From Thauera sp. 2A1 (lineage in GTDB: Bacteria > Pseudomonadota > Gammaproteobacteria > Burkholderiales > Rhodocyclaceae): a DNA stretch of 64,000 bases. The stretch covers positions 1-64,000 of the forward strand of contig NZ_SSXV01000014.1 of NCBI RefSeq assembly GCF_009469595.2, given 5' to 3'. Shown in pieces: positions 1 to 9,205 of the stretch. The stretch's first letter is position 1. Each line of letters begins with the position of its first letter. Below the pieces are notes generated by a model. That model ran no database searches. It saw only the letters and a list, made by a program, of their open reading frames with translations, and was not told the origin of the DNA. A program made the translations under genes and the position numbers.

Positions 1-104
1 TCAGGGCCAGCAGACATCGGGTCTGCACAACAGGCCGGATATAAGACTGCAGCCAGATCCTCAAGCGTCAAATGCAAACTTCACTTGCCAAACCGGGAGG
101 CGTC

Positions 105-166
105 CATATAAGCGGGCTTGACCGCGACCCCGGGGCGCCCTCGGTCGCGGTCAAGCCCGCTCCTAC
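105..166. repeat. REP-like palindromic element, copy A
   Basis: Two perfect 19-base arms (111-129 and 143-161) form an inverted repeat around a short GC-rich loop. The outer right end reads, on the minus strand, GTAGGAGCGGGCTTGACCGC, which matches the arms of two other elements in this window (11010-11074 and 54894-54950). This is typical of dispersed intergenic REP-type repeats. I see no gene in bases 1-248; the rest of that stretch shows nothing I can name. Confidence 0.75.
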
Positions 167-248
167 ACGGTGAGGCGGCGCGAAGGTCGCGGCGCGGGCG
201 TTTGTAATAAACTCGACCACCCCCGAACAGAACCCGACTGGTGCAGCC

Positions 249-1421
249 ATGAGCGTCATCGAAAGCATCCGGCCCCATCACGCCAAGCTCACCGCCATCC
301 GGCGAGACATCCACGCCCACCCCGAACTTGCCTTCGAGGAGCACCGCACGGCCGAGCTGGTTGCCCGGCATCTTGAGTCTCTTGGCATCGAGACCCACCG
401 CGGCATTGGCGGCACCGGCGTGGTCGGCGTGGTGCGCGGTGGACGCGGCTTGCGCGCGGTCGGCCTGCGCGCCGACATGGACGCGCTGCCGATTACCGAG
501 CGCAACGACTTCGAGCATCGATCCACCATCCAGGGCTGCATGCACGCCTGCGGCCACGACGGGCACACCACCATGCTGCTCGGCGCCGCCGAGGTGCTGG
601 CGGCGCGGCGCGATTTCGATGGCGTGGTGTATCTGATCTTCCAGCCTGCCGAAGAAGGCGAGGGCGGGGCGCGCGAGATGATCGCCGACGGCCTGTTCGA
701 CCGCTTCCCGATGGAGTCGGTCTTCGGCATGCACAACTGGCCGGGCATGGAGGCGGGCAGCTTTGCCGTGCACGCAGGCCCCGTGATGGCCAGCGCCGAC
801 CGCTTCGACATTCGCGTGATGGGCGTCGGCGCGCACGCGGCGATGCCCCACCTGGGTGTCGATCCGATGCCGGCCGCCGCGGCGCTGGTGCAGGCGGCGC
901 AGACCATCGTGTCGCGCACGCTCGATCCCATCGATGCCGCGGTGGTGTCGATCACCCAGTTCCACGCCGGCGAGGCCTACAACGTGATCCCCGACCGCGC
1001 CGAGCTGTGCGGCACGGTGCGCACCTTCTCGGCGGCGGTGCAGGACCGCATCGAGGCGGCGCTGCGACGCATGTGCGCAGGCGTTGCCGACGCCTACGGC
1101 GTGAGCATCGAGTTCGAATACCGCCGCGGCTATCCTCCGACGATCAACACCGTGGCGGAAGCCGGAATCTGCGCCGAGGTAGCGCGCGCGCTGGTCGGTG
1201 GCGACCGTGTGAATACGACCGCACGGCCCAGCATGGGGGCGGAGGACTTCGCCTTCTTCCTGCAGCACAAGCCGGGCGCCTACGTGTGGATCGGCAACGG
1301 CCCGGGCGAGGGCGGCTGCATGCTGCACAACCCCAACTACGACTTCAACGACGACGTGATCCCGAGCGGCGTGGCCTACTGGACGGAACTGGTGCGCCGC
1401 CTGCTGCCGCGTGCCGGCTGA
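249..1421 (+). CDS. M20 family amidohydrolase (hippurate hydrolase-like)
   Basis: A 390-residue cytoplasmic metal-dependent amidohydrolase of the M20D group, which hydrolyses N-acyl amino acids (hippurate, IAA-amino acid type substrates). The metal-binding motif MHACGHDGHTTMLLG sits near residue 97, preceded by the DMDALP motif, and a GAEDFAFF-type motif occurs near the C-terminus; the length fits the family. The start ATG opens directly on the conserved N-terminal helix (HAKLTAIRRDIHAHPE). The true substrate cannot be read from sequence. The next gene (permease) begins 37 bases downstream on the same strand. Confidence 0.9.
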   Translation: MSVIESIRPHHAKLTAIRRDIHAHPELAFEEHRTAELVARHLESLGIETHRGIGGTGVVGVVRGGRGLRAVGLRADMDALPITERNDFEHRSTIQGCMHACGHDGHTTMLLGAAEVLAARRDFDGVVYLIFQPAEEGEGGAREMIADGLFDRFPMESVFGMHNWPGMEAGSFAVHAGPVMASADRFDIRVMGVGAHAAMPHLGVDPMPAAAALVQAAQTIVSRTLDPIDAAVVSITQFHAGEAYNVIPDRAELCGTVRTFSAAVQDRIEAALRRMCAGVADAYGVSIEFEYRRGYPPTINTVAEAGICAEVARALVGGDRVNTTARPSMGAEDFAFFLQHKPGAYVWIGNGPGEGGCMLHNPNYDFNDDVIPSGVAYWTELVRRLLPRAG

Positions 1422-1458
1422 TGGGTGTGGTGAGCGACCGGTCCGGCAGTTCCAGAAC

Positions 1459-3954
1459 ATGAAGACCCTCAAGCTGGCCTTGCGCATGATGCTGCGCGAC
1501 CTGCGCGCGGGCGAGCTGCATCTGCTCGGCCTGGCGATCGTCATCGCGGTCGCGAGCCTCGCCAGCGTTGGTTTCCTCGCCGACCGTGTCGGTCGCGCGC
1601 TGGACCGCGAGGCGAACCAGCTCCTCGGCGGCGACCTGCTGCTGCGCGCCGACCGGCCGTGGCCGCCGGCGTTCGCCGACGAGGCGCGCCAACGTGGGCT
1701 GCAGGTGGCGACGACGGTGCTGTTCACCAGCATGGCGAGCACGGAGAACGCCGCGGTGCTGACCGGGGTCAAGGCGGTGGAGGCAGGCTATCCGCTGCGC
1801 GGCGCAGTGCGCATCGCGCCGGGGCCGAACCAGCCGGATGCGGTGGCGGCCGGCGTGCCGACGCCCGGCGAGGTGTGGCTGGATGAGCGACTGTTCGCCG
1901 ATCTGGGCGTCAAGACCGGCGACCGTGTCGGCTTCGGCGACGTCGAGTTCCGCGTCGGCGGCATGGTGAGCTTCGAGTCCGACCGCGGGGCGAACTTCTT
2001 CAGCCTGCTGCCGCGCGCCATCTTCAACCTGTCGGACCTGCCCGCCACCGGCCTGCTGGTGGAAGGCAGCCGTGCCACCTGGCACCTGCACCTGGCGGGT
2101 TCGGCCGAGGCAGTGGCCGCGTTCGAACAGTGGGCGCGCGCGCGGCTGGGACGCGGGCAGTCGGTGGAGACGATCGAGAACGCCCGCCCCGAGGTGCGTA
2201 CCTCGCTCGATCAGGCGCAGCGCTTCCTGCGGCTGGCGGCCTTGCTGGCGGTGATCCTCGCGGCGGTGGCGGTGGGACTGTCGGCGCGCCGCTTCATGCA
2301 GCGCCATCTCGACGGCTGCGCGGTGCTGCGCTGCCTCGGCGCACGGCAGGCACAGGTGCTGGGCATCTTCGTGGGCGAATTCCTGATCTTCGGCCTGCTT
2401 GCGGCGCTGCTCGGCTCGGCGCTCGGCTGGGCGGTGCAGTGGGGTCTCGCCGGCGGCCTGCGCGAGATCCTTGCTACTGAATTGCCCGCGCCGTCGATGC
2501 TGCCGCTGGCCCACGGCGTGCTGGTGGGCATGGTGCTGCTGGCCGGCTTCGTGTTGCCGCAGGTGCTGCGTCTGGGCAAGGTGCCGACCTTGCGCGTGCT
2601 GCGGCGCGAATTCGCGGGAGCCGAACCTGTCTCCGGCGCAGCCTGGGTTTTTGGTCTGGCGGCCCTGCTGGCGCTGATCTTCTGGATCGCGGCCGACCTG
2701 CGTCTCGGTCTGATGGTGGCCGCTGGCTTTGCGCTGGCGCTGGGCCTGTTTGCGCTGGTGGCGTGGTGGGTGCTGCGGCTGGCGGCGCGGTTGAAAGGGC
2801 AGGGCAGCCTGCGCGGCGGTGGCTGGCGCTACGGCGTGGCCGCGCTGGGCCGGCGCGTGGGCGGCAGCGTGATCCAGGCGACGGCGCTGGGACTGGGAAT
2901 GACGGCGTTGCTGCTGCTGACCCTGGTGCGTGCGGATCTGCTCGACAACTGGCGCCGCATGGCGCCGCCGGATGCACCCAACCGCTTCGTCATCAACATC
3001 CAGCCCGACCAGCGCGAGGGCGTGCAGCGCATCTTCGCCGACGCCGGGATGCCGGTTCCCGGCATCCAGCCGATGATCCGCGGCCGCATGACGGCGATCA
3101 ACGGCGCCAAGGTCGATCCCGATGCCTATGAGGACCAGCGCACGCGCCGCCTGGCCGAGCGCGAGTTCAACCTGTCGCACACGCCGGCGCTGCCCGACGG
3201 CAACAGCGTGATCGCCGGACGCTGGCATGGCGAGGAGCGCACGCCGCAGTTCTCGGTGGAAAAGGGGTTGGCGGAGACGTTCGGCCTGAAGGTCGGCGAT
3301 GTCGTCAGCTTCGACGTCGCCGGGCATTCGGTCGAGGCGCCGATCACCAGCGTGCGTGCGCTCGACTGGGATTCGATGCGGGTGAATTTCTTCTTCATCG
3401 CTTCCGAAGGCCTGCTGGACGGTGCCCCGGCCAGCCTCATCACCAGCTTCCATCTGCCGCCCTCGAGCCACGACTTCGTCGCGCGGCTGGTGCATGCCTA
3501 TCCCAACCTGTCGGTGATCGACATCACCGCGGTGCTGGCGCAGGTTCAGTCCATGACCGACCGCCTGATCGTGATCGTGCAGTTCGTGTTCGGCTTTGCC
3601 GTGCTGGCCGGGCTGGTGGTGCTGTATGCCGCGCTGCAGGCGACCCACGACGAGCGCGAATACGAGCTCGCCATGCTGCGCACGCTGGGCGCGCGCAACC
3701 GCCAGGTGCGCCAGGCACTGCTGGCCGAATTCCTGGTGCTGGGCGGGGTCGCCGGGCTGCTCGCCGGCATCGGCGCCAGCGCGATCGGCTGGGCGCTGGC
3801 GCACTACGTCTTCAAGATGAGCTACGCGCCCGCGCTGCTGCCGGTGCTGGCGGCGACGCTGCTCGGCGCGGGCGGCGTGGTGCTGGGCGGCTGGCTCGGC
3901 ACGCGCGGGCTGCTGTCGCGGCCGCCGCTGGCGAGCCTGAGGGCGCTGGCCTGA
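1459..3954 (+). CDS. FtsX-like ABC transporter permease (YbbP type)
   Basis: An 831-residue inner-membrane permease with duplicated FtsX/MacB-type halves. A hydrophobic segment near residues 20-40 is followed by a large extracytoplasmic domain, several membrane helices around 265-460, a second periplasmic domain and a final helical block ending in an AxLRTLGA-type coupling motif (LAMLRTLGARNRQVRQALL). It resembles E. coli YbbP, which works with the ATPase YbbA. No ATPase gene is present in this window, so its partner is elsewhere. An in-frame GTG further upstream exists, but MKTLKLALRMMLRDLR is the typical N-terminus, so I start there. Confidence 0.85.
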   Translation: MKTLKLALRMMLRDLRAGELHLLGLAIVIAVASLASVGFLADRVGRALDREANQLLGGDLLLRADRPWPPAFADEARQRGLQVATTVLFTSMASTENAAVLTGVKAVEAGYPLRGAVRIAPGPNQPDAVAAGVPTPGEVWLDERLFADLGVKTGDRVGFGDVEFRVGGMVSFESDRGANFFSLLPRAIFNLSDLPATGLLVEGSRATWHLHLAGSAEAVAAFEQWARARLGRGQSVETIENARPEVRTSLDQAQRFLRLAALLAVILAAVAVGLSARRFMQRHLDGCAVLRCLGARQAQVLGIFVGEFLIFGLLAALLGSALGWAVQWGLAGGLREILATELPAPSMLPLAHGVLVGMVLLAGFVLPQVLRLGKVPTLRVLRREFAGAEPVSGAAWVFGLAALLALIFWIAADLRLGLMVAAGFALALGLFALVAWWVLRLAARLKGQGSLRGGGWRYGVAALGRRVGGSVIQATALGLGMTALLLLTLVRADLLDNWRRMAPPDAPNRFVINIQPDQREGVQRIFADAGMPVPGIQPMIRGRMTAINGAKVDPDAYEDQRTRRLAEREFNLSHTPALPDGNSVIAGRWHGEERTPQFSVEKGLAETFGLKVGDVVSFDVAGHSVEAPITSVRALDWDSMRVNFFFIASEGLLDGAPASLITSFHLPPSSHDFVARLVHAYPNLSVIDITAVLAQVQSMTDRLIVIVQFVFGFAVLAGLVVLYAALQATHDEREYELAMLRTLGARNRQVRQALLAEFLVLGGVAGLLAGIGASAIGWALAHYVFKMSYAPALLPVLAATLLGAGGVVLGGWLGTRGLLSRPPLASLRALA

Positions 3955-3967
3955 CTTCCTCTTTCCG

Positions 3968-5188
3968 ATGACGCATACCGAAATCCTTCTGGCCGCGCTG
4001 CTCGGCGCGGTCCTGCTGCTGCTCGCATGGATGTCCTTGCGCTTGTCCCGCCTGCGCACCGAGATCGCCGATCGCCTGGGCGACCAGCTCGGCGACCAGC
4101 TCGCGCTGAGCATGGCGGCGCAGCATCGGGAGCTGCTGCGTGACCTCCACGAAGGCCTCGGTCGCCAGACCGATCGCATCGGCGAACATGCGCGTGCCGA
4201 CCGCGAGCTGCTGCAGCGCGGGCTGGCTGCCGCCTCGGTGCAGTTGTCGCGCAGCATCCAGACGCTGACGCACAGCGTCGATGGCCGGCTCGAGAGTCTC
4301 GCTGGCCATGTGAACCAGCGCCTGGACGAAGGTTTCCGCAAGACCAACGAGACCTTCGCCAGCGTGATGGCGCGGCTGGCGACGATCGACGAGGCACAGA
4401 AGAAGATCGACGGCCTCACCACCAACGTCGTCAGCCTGCAGGAACTGCTGGGCGACAAGCGCGCGCGCGGCGCCTTCGGCGAAGTGCAGCTCGAGGCGCT
4501 GGTGCAGAACGCGCTGCCGCCCGACGCCTACGCCTTCCAGGCGGCGCTGCCCAACGGCACGCGCGTCGACTGCCTGCTGACGCTGCCGCCGCCCACCGGG
4601 CAGGTGGCGGTGGATGCCAAGTTTCCGCTGGAGAACTACCACCGCATGTTCGACGCCTCTCTCGGCGAGCTGGAGCGGCGCGCGGCGCAGCAGGCCTTTC
4701 GCGCCGACGTGCGGCGCCATGTGGAGGCGATCGCCACAAAATACATCCTGCCCGGCGTGACCTCCGACGGCGCGGTGATGTTCCTGCCGGCGGAGGCGGT
4801 GTTCGCCGAAGTTCACGCCTATCATCCCGAAGTGGTGGCCTACGCGCAGCAGAGGCGGGTGTGGATCGTGTCGCCGACCACGCTGATGGCGGTGCTCAAC
4901 ACCGCGCGCGCGGTGCTGAAGGACGTCGAGACGCGCAAGCAGATCCACGTCATCAAGGACGCGCTGGGCAAACTGGCGAAGGATTTCCACCGTTTCGACG
5001 AGCGCATGAACGCGCTGGCGCGCCACATCGAACAGGCAAGCAAGGACGTGCAGGACGTGCAGACTTCCAGCCGCAAGATCAGCGCCCACTTCCAGAAGAT
5101 CGAATCTGCCAGGCTGGACGAACTGCAGGGCGCGAGTGGCGAGGAGAGTGTGACGGGCCGCCTCGATTCGCCCGACGGCGCGGCGTGA
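3968..5188 (+). CDS. rmuC: DNA recombination protein RmuC homologue
   Basis: A 406-residue protein with one N-terminal membrane helix (residues about 5-24), a long amphipathic coiled-coil stretch to about residue 155, and the RmuC domain containing the nuclease-like core (GAFGEVQLE, VDAKFPLENY, VMFLPAEAVFAEV). RmuC limits DNA inversions between short repeats in E. coli; the domain belongs to the PD-(D/E)XK-like group. It starts 13 bases after the permease stop and is probably co-transcribed with it. Family assignment is firm; the biochemical role is less certain. Confidence 0.92.
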   Translation: MTHTEILLAALLGAVLLLLAWMSLRLSRLRTEIADRLGDQLGDQLALSMAAQHRELLRDLHEGLGRQTDRIGEHARADRELLQRGLAAASVQLSRSIQTLTHSVDGRLESLAGHVNQRLDEGFRKTNETFASVMARLATIDEAQKKIDGLTTNVVSLQELLGDKRARGAFGEVQLEALVQNALPPDAYAFQAALPNGTRVDCLLTLPPPTGQVAVDAKFPLENYHRMFDASLGELERRAAQQAFRADVRRHVEAIATKYILPGVTSDGAVMFLPAEAVFAEVHAYHPEVVAYAQQRRVWIVSPTTLMAVLNTARAVLKDVETRKQIHVIKDALGKLAKDFHRFDERMNALARHIEQASKDVQDVQTSSRKISAHFQKIESARLDELQGASGEESVTGRLDSPDGAA

Positions 5189-5261
5189 GCGCCGGACCGT
5201 CCTCCGTTCGGCCGATGTGTCCCGGTAATCGGGTGGTTCGTCGACAGACAACAGGAGTTTC

Positions 5262-6377
5262 ATGATGAGCAGATTGTTTTCCCCGGTTTCGCTCGGCGGG
5301 CTCGCGCTCGCCAACCGCATCGTCATCGCACCGATGTGCCAGTATTCGGCGACGAACGGAGAGGCCGGCGACTGGCATATGTTCCACCTTGGGCAGCTCG
5401 CTTTGTCCGGCGCCGGCCTGCTGATCATCGAGGCCACCGCGGTCAGCGAAGAGGGGCGCATCTCGCCGGGCGATCTCGGCCTGTATTCGGACGGCTGCGA
5501 GGCCGCGCTGGGACGTGTCATCGCTGCCGTGCGCAGGCATTCCGACATGCCGATCGCCATCCAGCTCGGCCATGCCGGGCGCAAGGCTTCGAGCGCCGCG
5601 CCGTGGGACGGCGGCGCGCTGATCGCGCCCGAGGCGGGCGGCTGGTTGCCGGTGGCACCGTCCGCGATTGCGCATGCCTCCGGCGAGGCGCCGCCGCTGG
5701 CGCTCGATGCGGCGGGGCTGGCGCGCATCCGCGACGCGTTCGTTGACGCCGCGCGCCGCGCCGGACGCATCGGCATCGACGCCGTCGAGCTGCATGCCGC
5801 CCACGGCTATCTGCTGCATCAGTTCCTGTCTCCGCTGGCCAACCAGCGCGGCGACGAATATGGCGGCTCCCTCGAGAACCGCATGCGCTTTCCACTGGAA
5901 GTGTTCGAGGCCGTGCGCGCGGTCTTCCCTGCCGGCCGGCCGGTCGGCGTGCGCGTGTCCGCCACCGACTGGGTGGAGGGCGGCTGGGACCCCGGGCAGT
6001 CCGCTATCTTCGCGCATGCGCTGGAGGCGCGAGGCTGCGACTTCCTGCACGTGTCGAGCGGCGGCGTGTCGCCGCAGCAGCAGATCCCGATCGGACCGGG
6101 CTACCAGGTTCATCTGGCGGCGCGCCTGCGCGGGCAGGTGAACATGCCGGTGATCGCCGTCGGCCTGATCACCGAGCCCGAGCAGGCCGAGACCATCATC
6201 GCCTCGGGACAGGCGGACCTGGTGGGGATTGCGCGCGCCATCCTGTTCGAGCCGCACTGGCCGTGGCGTGCGGCCGGCGAACTCGGTGCGCAGGTCAAGG
6301 CGCCGCGGCAGTACTGGCGCTCGCAGCCGCGCGCGTACAAGTCGCTGTTCGGCGATGTGCGGATCGCGCAGCGCTGA
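5262..6377 (+). CDS. NADH:flavin oxidoreductase, old yellow enzyme family (YqjM/XenA-like)
   Basis: A 371-residue FMN-dependent TIM-barrel ene-reductase. The opening LANRIVIAPMCQYSA carries the flavin-contacting residues and the active-site cysteine characteristic of the YqjM/XenA subgroup; HAAHGYLLHQFLSP and YGGSLENRMRF are the classical substrate and FMN motifs. An ACAGGAG ribosome site stands just before ATGATG, so the start may be the first or second Met. Enzymes of this group reduce activated C=C bonds and nitro compounds; the natural substrate is unknown. A response regulator gene follows 29 bases later. Confidence 0.92.
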   Translation: MMSRLFSPVSLGGLALANRIVIAPMCQYSATNGEAGDWHMFHLGQLALSGAGLLIIEATAVSEEGRISPGDLGLYSDGCEAALGRVIAAVRRHSDMPIAIQLGHAGRKASSAAPWDGGALIAPEAGGWLPVAPSAIAHASGEAPPLALDAAGLARIRDAFVDAARRAGRIGIDAVELHAAHGYLLHQFLSPLANQRGDEYGGSLENRMRFPLEVFEAVRAVFPAGRPVGVRVSATDWVEGGWDPGQSAIFAHALEARGCDFLHVSSGGVSPQQQIPIGPGYQVHLAARLRGQVNMPVIAVGLITEPEQAETIIASGQADLVGIARAILFEPHWPWRAAGELGAQVKAPRQYWRSQPRAYKSLFGDVRIAQR

Positions 6378-6406
6378 GCGCGGCGCGAGCATCTACGGTC
6401 GCGACA

Positions 6407-7087
6407 ATGCGCATCCTGCTGGTGGAAGACGACGAGGCGTTGCGTTCCGGCCTCTGCGAGGCGCTGGAGAAGGGGCATTTCGCCGTCGACGCCCTGCCGG
6501 CGGCAGAGCCCGCCGAACACGCATTGCAGCACGTCACCTACGACCTCGCGATCGTCGACATCGGCCTGCCCGGCATCGATGGCTTCGAGCTGATCCGCCG
6601 CGTGCGCCGGCGCGGGATCGAGGTGCCGGTGCTGGTGCTGACCGCGCGTGACAGCCTCGAAGACAGGGTGGTGGGGCTAGACCAGGGTGCTGACGACTAC
6701 CTGGTGAAGCCTTTCGAGATGCCGGAACTGCTGGCACGCATGCGGGCGTTGATCCGGCGCAGCCGTGCGAGCGCCGGGGCGCACCTCAGCCTCGGGCCGC
6801 TCGCGCTCGACCTCGGCAACCGCAGTGCCACCCTGGATGGTGCGCCGCTGGAGCTGACCGGACGCGAATGGGGTGTGCTGGAACAACTGATGCTCGCTGC
6901 CCCCAAGCTGGTGACCAAGAAGAAGCTCGCCGACAGCCTCAGCCAGTGGGACAAGGAGATCACCTCCAACGCCATCGAGATCTATGTGTCGCGCCTGCGG
7001 GTGAAGCTGGCCGAGAGCCGGATCGCCGTCCGCACGCTGCGCGGCATCGGCTACCGCATCGAGGAAGAGGATGCCGCGCCGGATTGA
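6407..7087 (+). CDS. OmpR-family response regulator
   Basis: A 226-residue DNA-binding regulator with an N-terminal receiver domain (acidic pair D8/D9, phospho-acceptor Asp51 in IVDIGLPGIDG, Thr in VLTARD, Lys in VKPFEM) and a C-terminal winged helix ending in RTLRGIGYRI. It belongs to the QseB/TctD-like branch. The ATG is chosen because MRILLVEDDE is the standard receiver start. It overlaps the following histidine kinase gene by 17 bases, so the two form a two-component pair. The three redox genes downstream are its most obvious candidate targets (inference). Confidence 0.94.
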   Translation: MRILLVEDDEALRSGLCEALEKGHFAVDALPAAEPAEHALQHVTYDLAIVDIGLPGIDGFELIRRVRRRGIEVPVLVLTARDSLEDRVVGLDQGADDYLVKPFEMPELLARMRALIRRSRASAGAHLSLGPLALDLGNRSATLDGAPLELTGREWGVLEQLMLAAPKLVTKKKLADSLSQWDKEITSNAIEIYVSRLRVKLAESRIAVRTLRGIGYRIEEEDAAPD

Positions 7088-8477
7088 CCGGCTGTTTCCC
7101 GCCTCACTGCACGGTCGCCTGCTCGTCTCGCTGGCGGTGTCGCTGCTCGTGCTGCTGGCCGTCAGCGTGGTGGCGGATTACCGCACGGCCGTGGGGCTTG
7201 CCAACGAGGCCTATGACAAGGCGCTCGCTGGCACTGCGATCGCGCTGGCGTCGCGCCTCGAGCGCGACGCGGACGACGAGAACATCGAGATCGACCTGCC
7301 GCCCGCAGCCGAGGCGGTGCTGCGGTCGGACCCCGAAGACGTCGTCCTTTATGCGGTGGTCGACGGCTCAGGGCGGCTTGTTGCTGGCGACGCGGCACTG
7401 GCAGCCCTGCCTTGCCCCGCGGCCATGCACAAGCCGAGCTTCATCGACGGGCGCATCGGCCGCCAGTCGCTGCGCCTGGCCTGCTACGCCTACTCGAGTC
7501 CGATGCTTCACGCCACCGTGATGGTGGCCGAGACGACCCTGAAGCGCGAGCGCTCGGCGCAGGGCATCCTGTCGGCGATCATCTGGCCCAATCTGCTGTT
7601 GATTGCCTCGACGCTGGCGCTGGTCTTCATCGTGGTCCGTTTCGCGCTGAGGCCGCTCGATGCACTGGGGGAGCGCATCGATGCTCGCCCGCCGGACGAC
7701 CTCAGCCCGATTCCCGACGCCGGTGTGCCGGCCGAGGCGCGATCGCTTGTCGCGGCACTCAACCGTCTGCTTGCCAACCTCGATGCGGCCGGGCGCGCGC
7801 AACAGGCTTTCTTGTCCAATGCCGCCCACCAATTGCGCACGCCCTTGGCCGGCATGTTGATGCAGCTCGAGCTTCTCGGTGCGGCCCTACCCGATGAGGC
7901 GCAGATCCGCGTCGATCGTCTGCGCAATTCGGCGCAGCGACTGGCGCGGCTCACCAACCAGATGCTGGCGCTTGCGCGCTCCTCGCGCGAGGCGGCGTCG
8001 GCGGACGGCGCTCAGCGGGCGCTGGAGCTGTCGTCGCTGATCGAGGAGCGCGCATCTGACTTCGCCGACATGGCCGTCGCACGCGGCATCGAGCTCGCCT
8101 TCGAGCCGGCCCGCGCGCAGGTGCTGGGGTCCGACTGGATGCTGCGCGAACTCGTCGCCAACCTGCTCGACAATGCGATCAAATACACGCCCAGCGGTGG
8201 CCACGTCACGCTGCGCTGTGGTGAAGAGGTCGATGGGCATCCATGGCTCGAAGTCGAGGACGATGGTCCGGGAATCCCGCCTGGCGATCGCGCGCGCGTG
8301 TTCGAGCGCTTCCAGCGCCTGGGCGGGGGCGAGGCGGAGGGCAGCGGCCTGGGCCTCGCGATCGTGCGCGAGATCGCCGAGCGCCATCATGCGGTGGTGG
8401 AGTTGTCAGCGGGCCAGGCCGGAGTCGGCACGCGGATCCGGATCCGCTTCTCGCCCGCGGAGCGAGCTGCCGGCTGA
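7071..8477 (+). CDS. Sensor histidine kinase, cognate to the 6407-7087 regulator
   Basis: A 468-residue inner-membrane kinase. The first transmembrane helix is at about residues 16-36, a periplasmic sensor region (2CSK_N-type, about 37-165) follows, a second helix spans about 170-190, then HAMP-like linker, H-box with phospho-accepting His253 (NAAHQLRTPLAG), N-box (LLDNAIKYTP) and G boxes (DDGPGIPP, GSGLGLAIV). The gene overlaps the regulator gene, which implies translational coupling. The signal sensed is not evident; proximity to cytochrome genes suggests a redox or metal cue, but that is inference. Confidence 0.94.
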   Translation: MPRRIDRLFPASLHGRLLVSLAVSLLVLLAVSVVADYRTAVGLANEAYDKALAGTAIALASRLERDADDENIEIDLPPAAEAVLRSDPEDVVLYAVVDGSGRLVAGDAALAALPCPAAMHKPSFIDGRIGRQSLRLACYAYSSPMLHATVMVAETTLKRERSAQGILSAIIWPNLLLIASTLALVFIVVRFALRPLDALGERIDARPPDDLSPIPDAGVPAEARSLVAALNRLLANLDAAGRAQQAFLSNAAHQLRTPLAGMLMQLELLGAALPDEAQIRVDRLRNSAQRLARLTNQMLALARSSREAASADGAQRALELSSLIEERASDFADMAVARGIELAFEPARAQVLGSDWMLRELVANLLDNAIKYTPSGGHVTLRCGEEVDGHPWLEVEDDGPGIPPGDRARVFERFQRLGGGEAEGSGLGLAIVREIAERHHAVVELSAGQAGVGTRIRIRFSPAERAAG

Positions 8478-8548
8478 GGGCATTGTCAGGTTTCTGAAGG
8501 AAAGCCCGCGTTAGTCTCGGGGCCATTACTGATGACCGGACATGAACC

Positions 8549-9205
8549 GTGGCTCTCTCCTCGAACAAAGACCTTCCCGGCCCCGAGTCAGCGCCGCTGC
8601 CGATCTTGCGCAGGCCGGCTGCGATCATCGCGCTGCACTGGGCGACCGCGCTCGTGGGCGTTGCCGTCATCGCGCTGATCCTGGCGCATGAGCAGGCCGG
8701 GGGCAAGGCGCTGCGCGCCTGGCTGCTGGACGGGCACCGGGCCTTCGGTGCGCTCGTCATCGCCCTGACCCTTGCGCGCATCGCCTTTCGCGTGCGCCAC
8801 CACCCGCTTGCGGAAAGCGCTGCCGCGGCCTTCGCGCACCGGGCACTGATCGGACTTGTGCATCTCTCGCTCTACGGCCTGCTGCTCGCCGTGCCCATGC
8901 TGGGGTGGGCGCTCACCAGCGCGCGCGGCCAGGCTGTGTCGCTGTTCGGTGTCGGCACGCTGCCGGCGTTGATCGCACGCGACGTCGATCTTGGCGACAC
9001 CCTCGCCGATGTGCACGAATGGGCCGCCTGGTCCCTGCTCGCCGTGGTGGGCCTGCATGTGGCTGCCGCGCTGTGGCACCACTTCGTCCGCCGCGATGCG
9101 GTGCTGCTGGCGATGCTTCCCGGGCGTGCGTCCGCACGCCCAGGAACTCCGGACATGCTCTCTGCCCCGACTTCCCTCTCTCACGAATCAACCGAGGCTT
9201 GGTGA
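8549..9205 (+). CDS. Cytochrome b561 (bacterial CybB type)
   Basis: A 218-residue four-helix inner-membrane dihaem b-type cytochrome. Candidate haem histidines are seen in ALHWATAL (about residue 31), DGHRAFG (about 62), VHEWAAW (about 153) and GLHVAAALWHH (about 167). It uses a GTG start; an ATG seven bases upstream is in another frame. The family moves electrons between quinones and periplasmic acceptors. Its stop codon overlaps the ATG of the next gene (TGATG), so the two are translationally coupled. This places a quinone-level electron carrier directly beside an outer-membrane cytochrome candidate. Confidence 0.9.
   Translation: MALSSNKDLPGPESAPLPILRRPAAIIALHWATALVGVAVIALILAHEQAGGKALRAWLLDGHRAFGALVIALTLARIAFRVRHHPLAESAAAAFAHRALIGLVHLSLYGLLLAVPMLGWALTSARGQAVSLFGVGTLPALIARDVDLGDTLADVHEWAAWSLLAVVGLHVAAALWHHFVRRDAVLLAMLPGRASARPGTPDMLSAPTSLSHESTEAW

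Noticed and set aside
1345..4458. Long minus-strand open frame opposite the permease and rmuC
   Set aside because: Same pattern of antisense GC shadow with no recognisable domain; the plus-strand proteins are clear family members.
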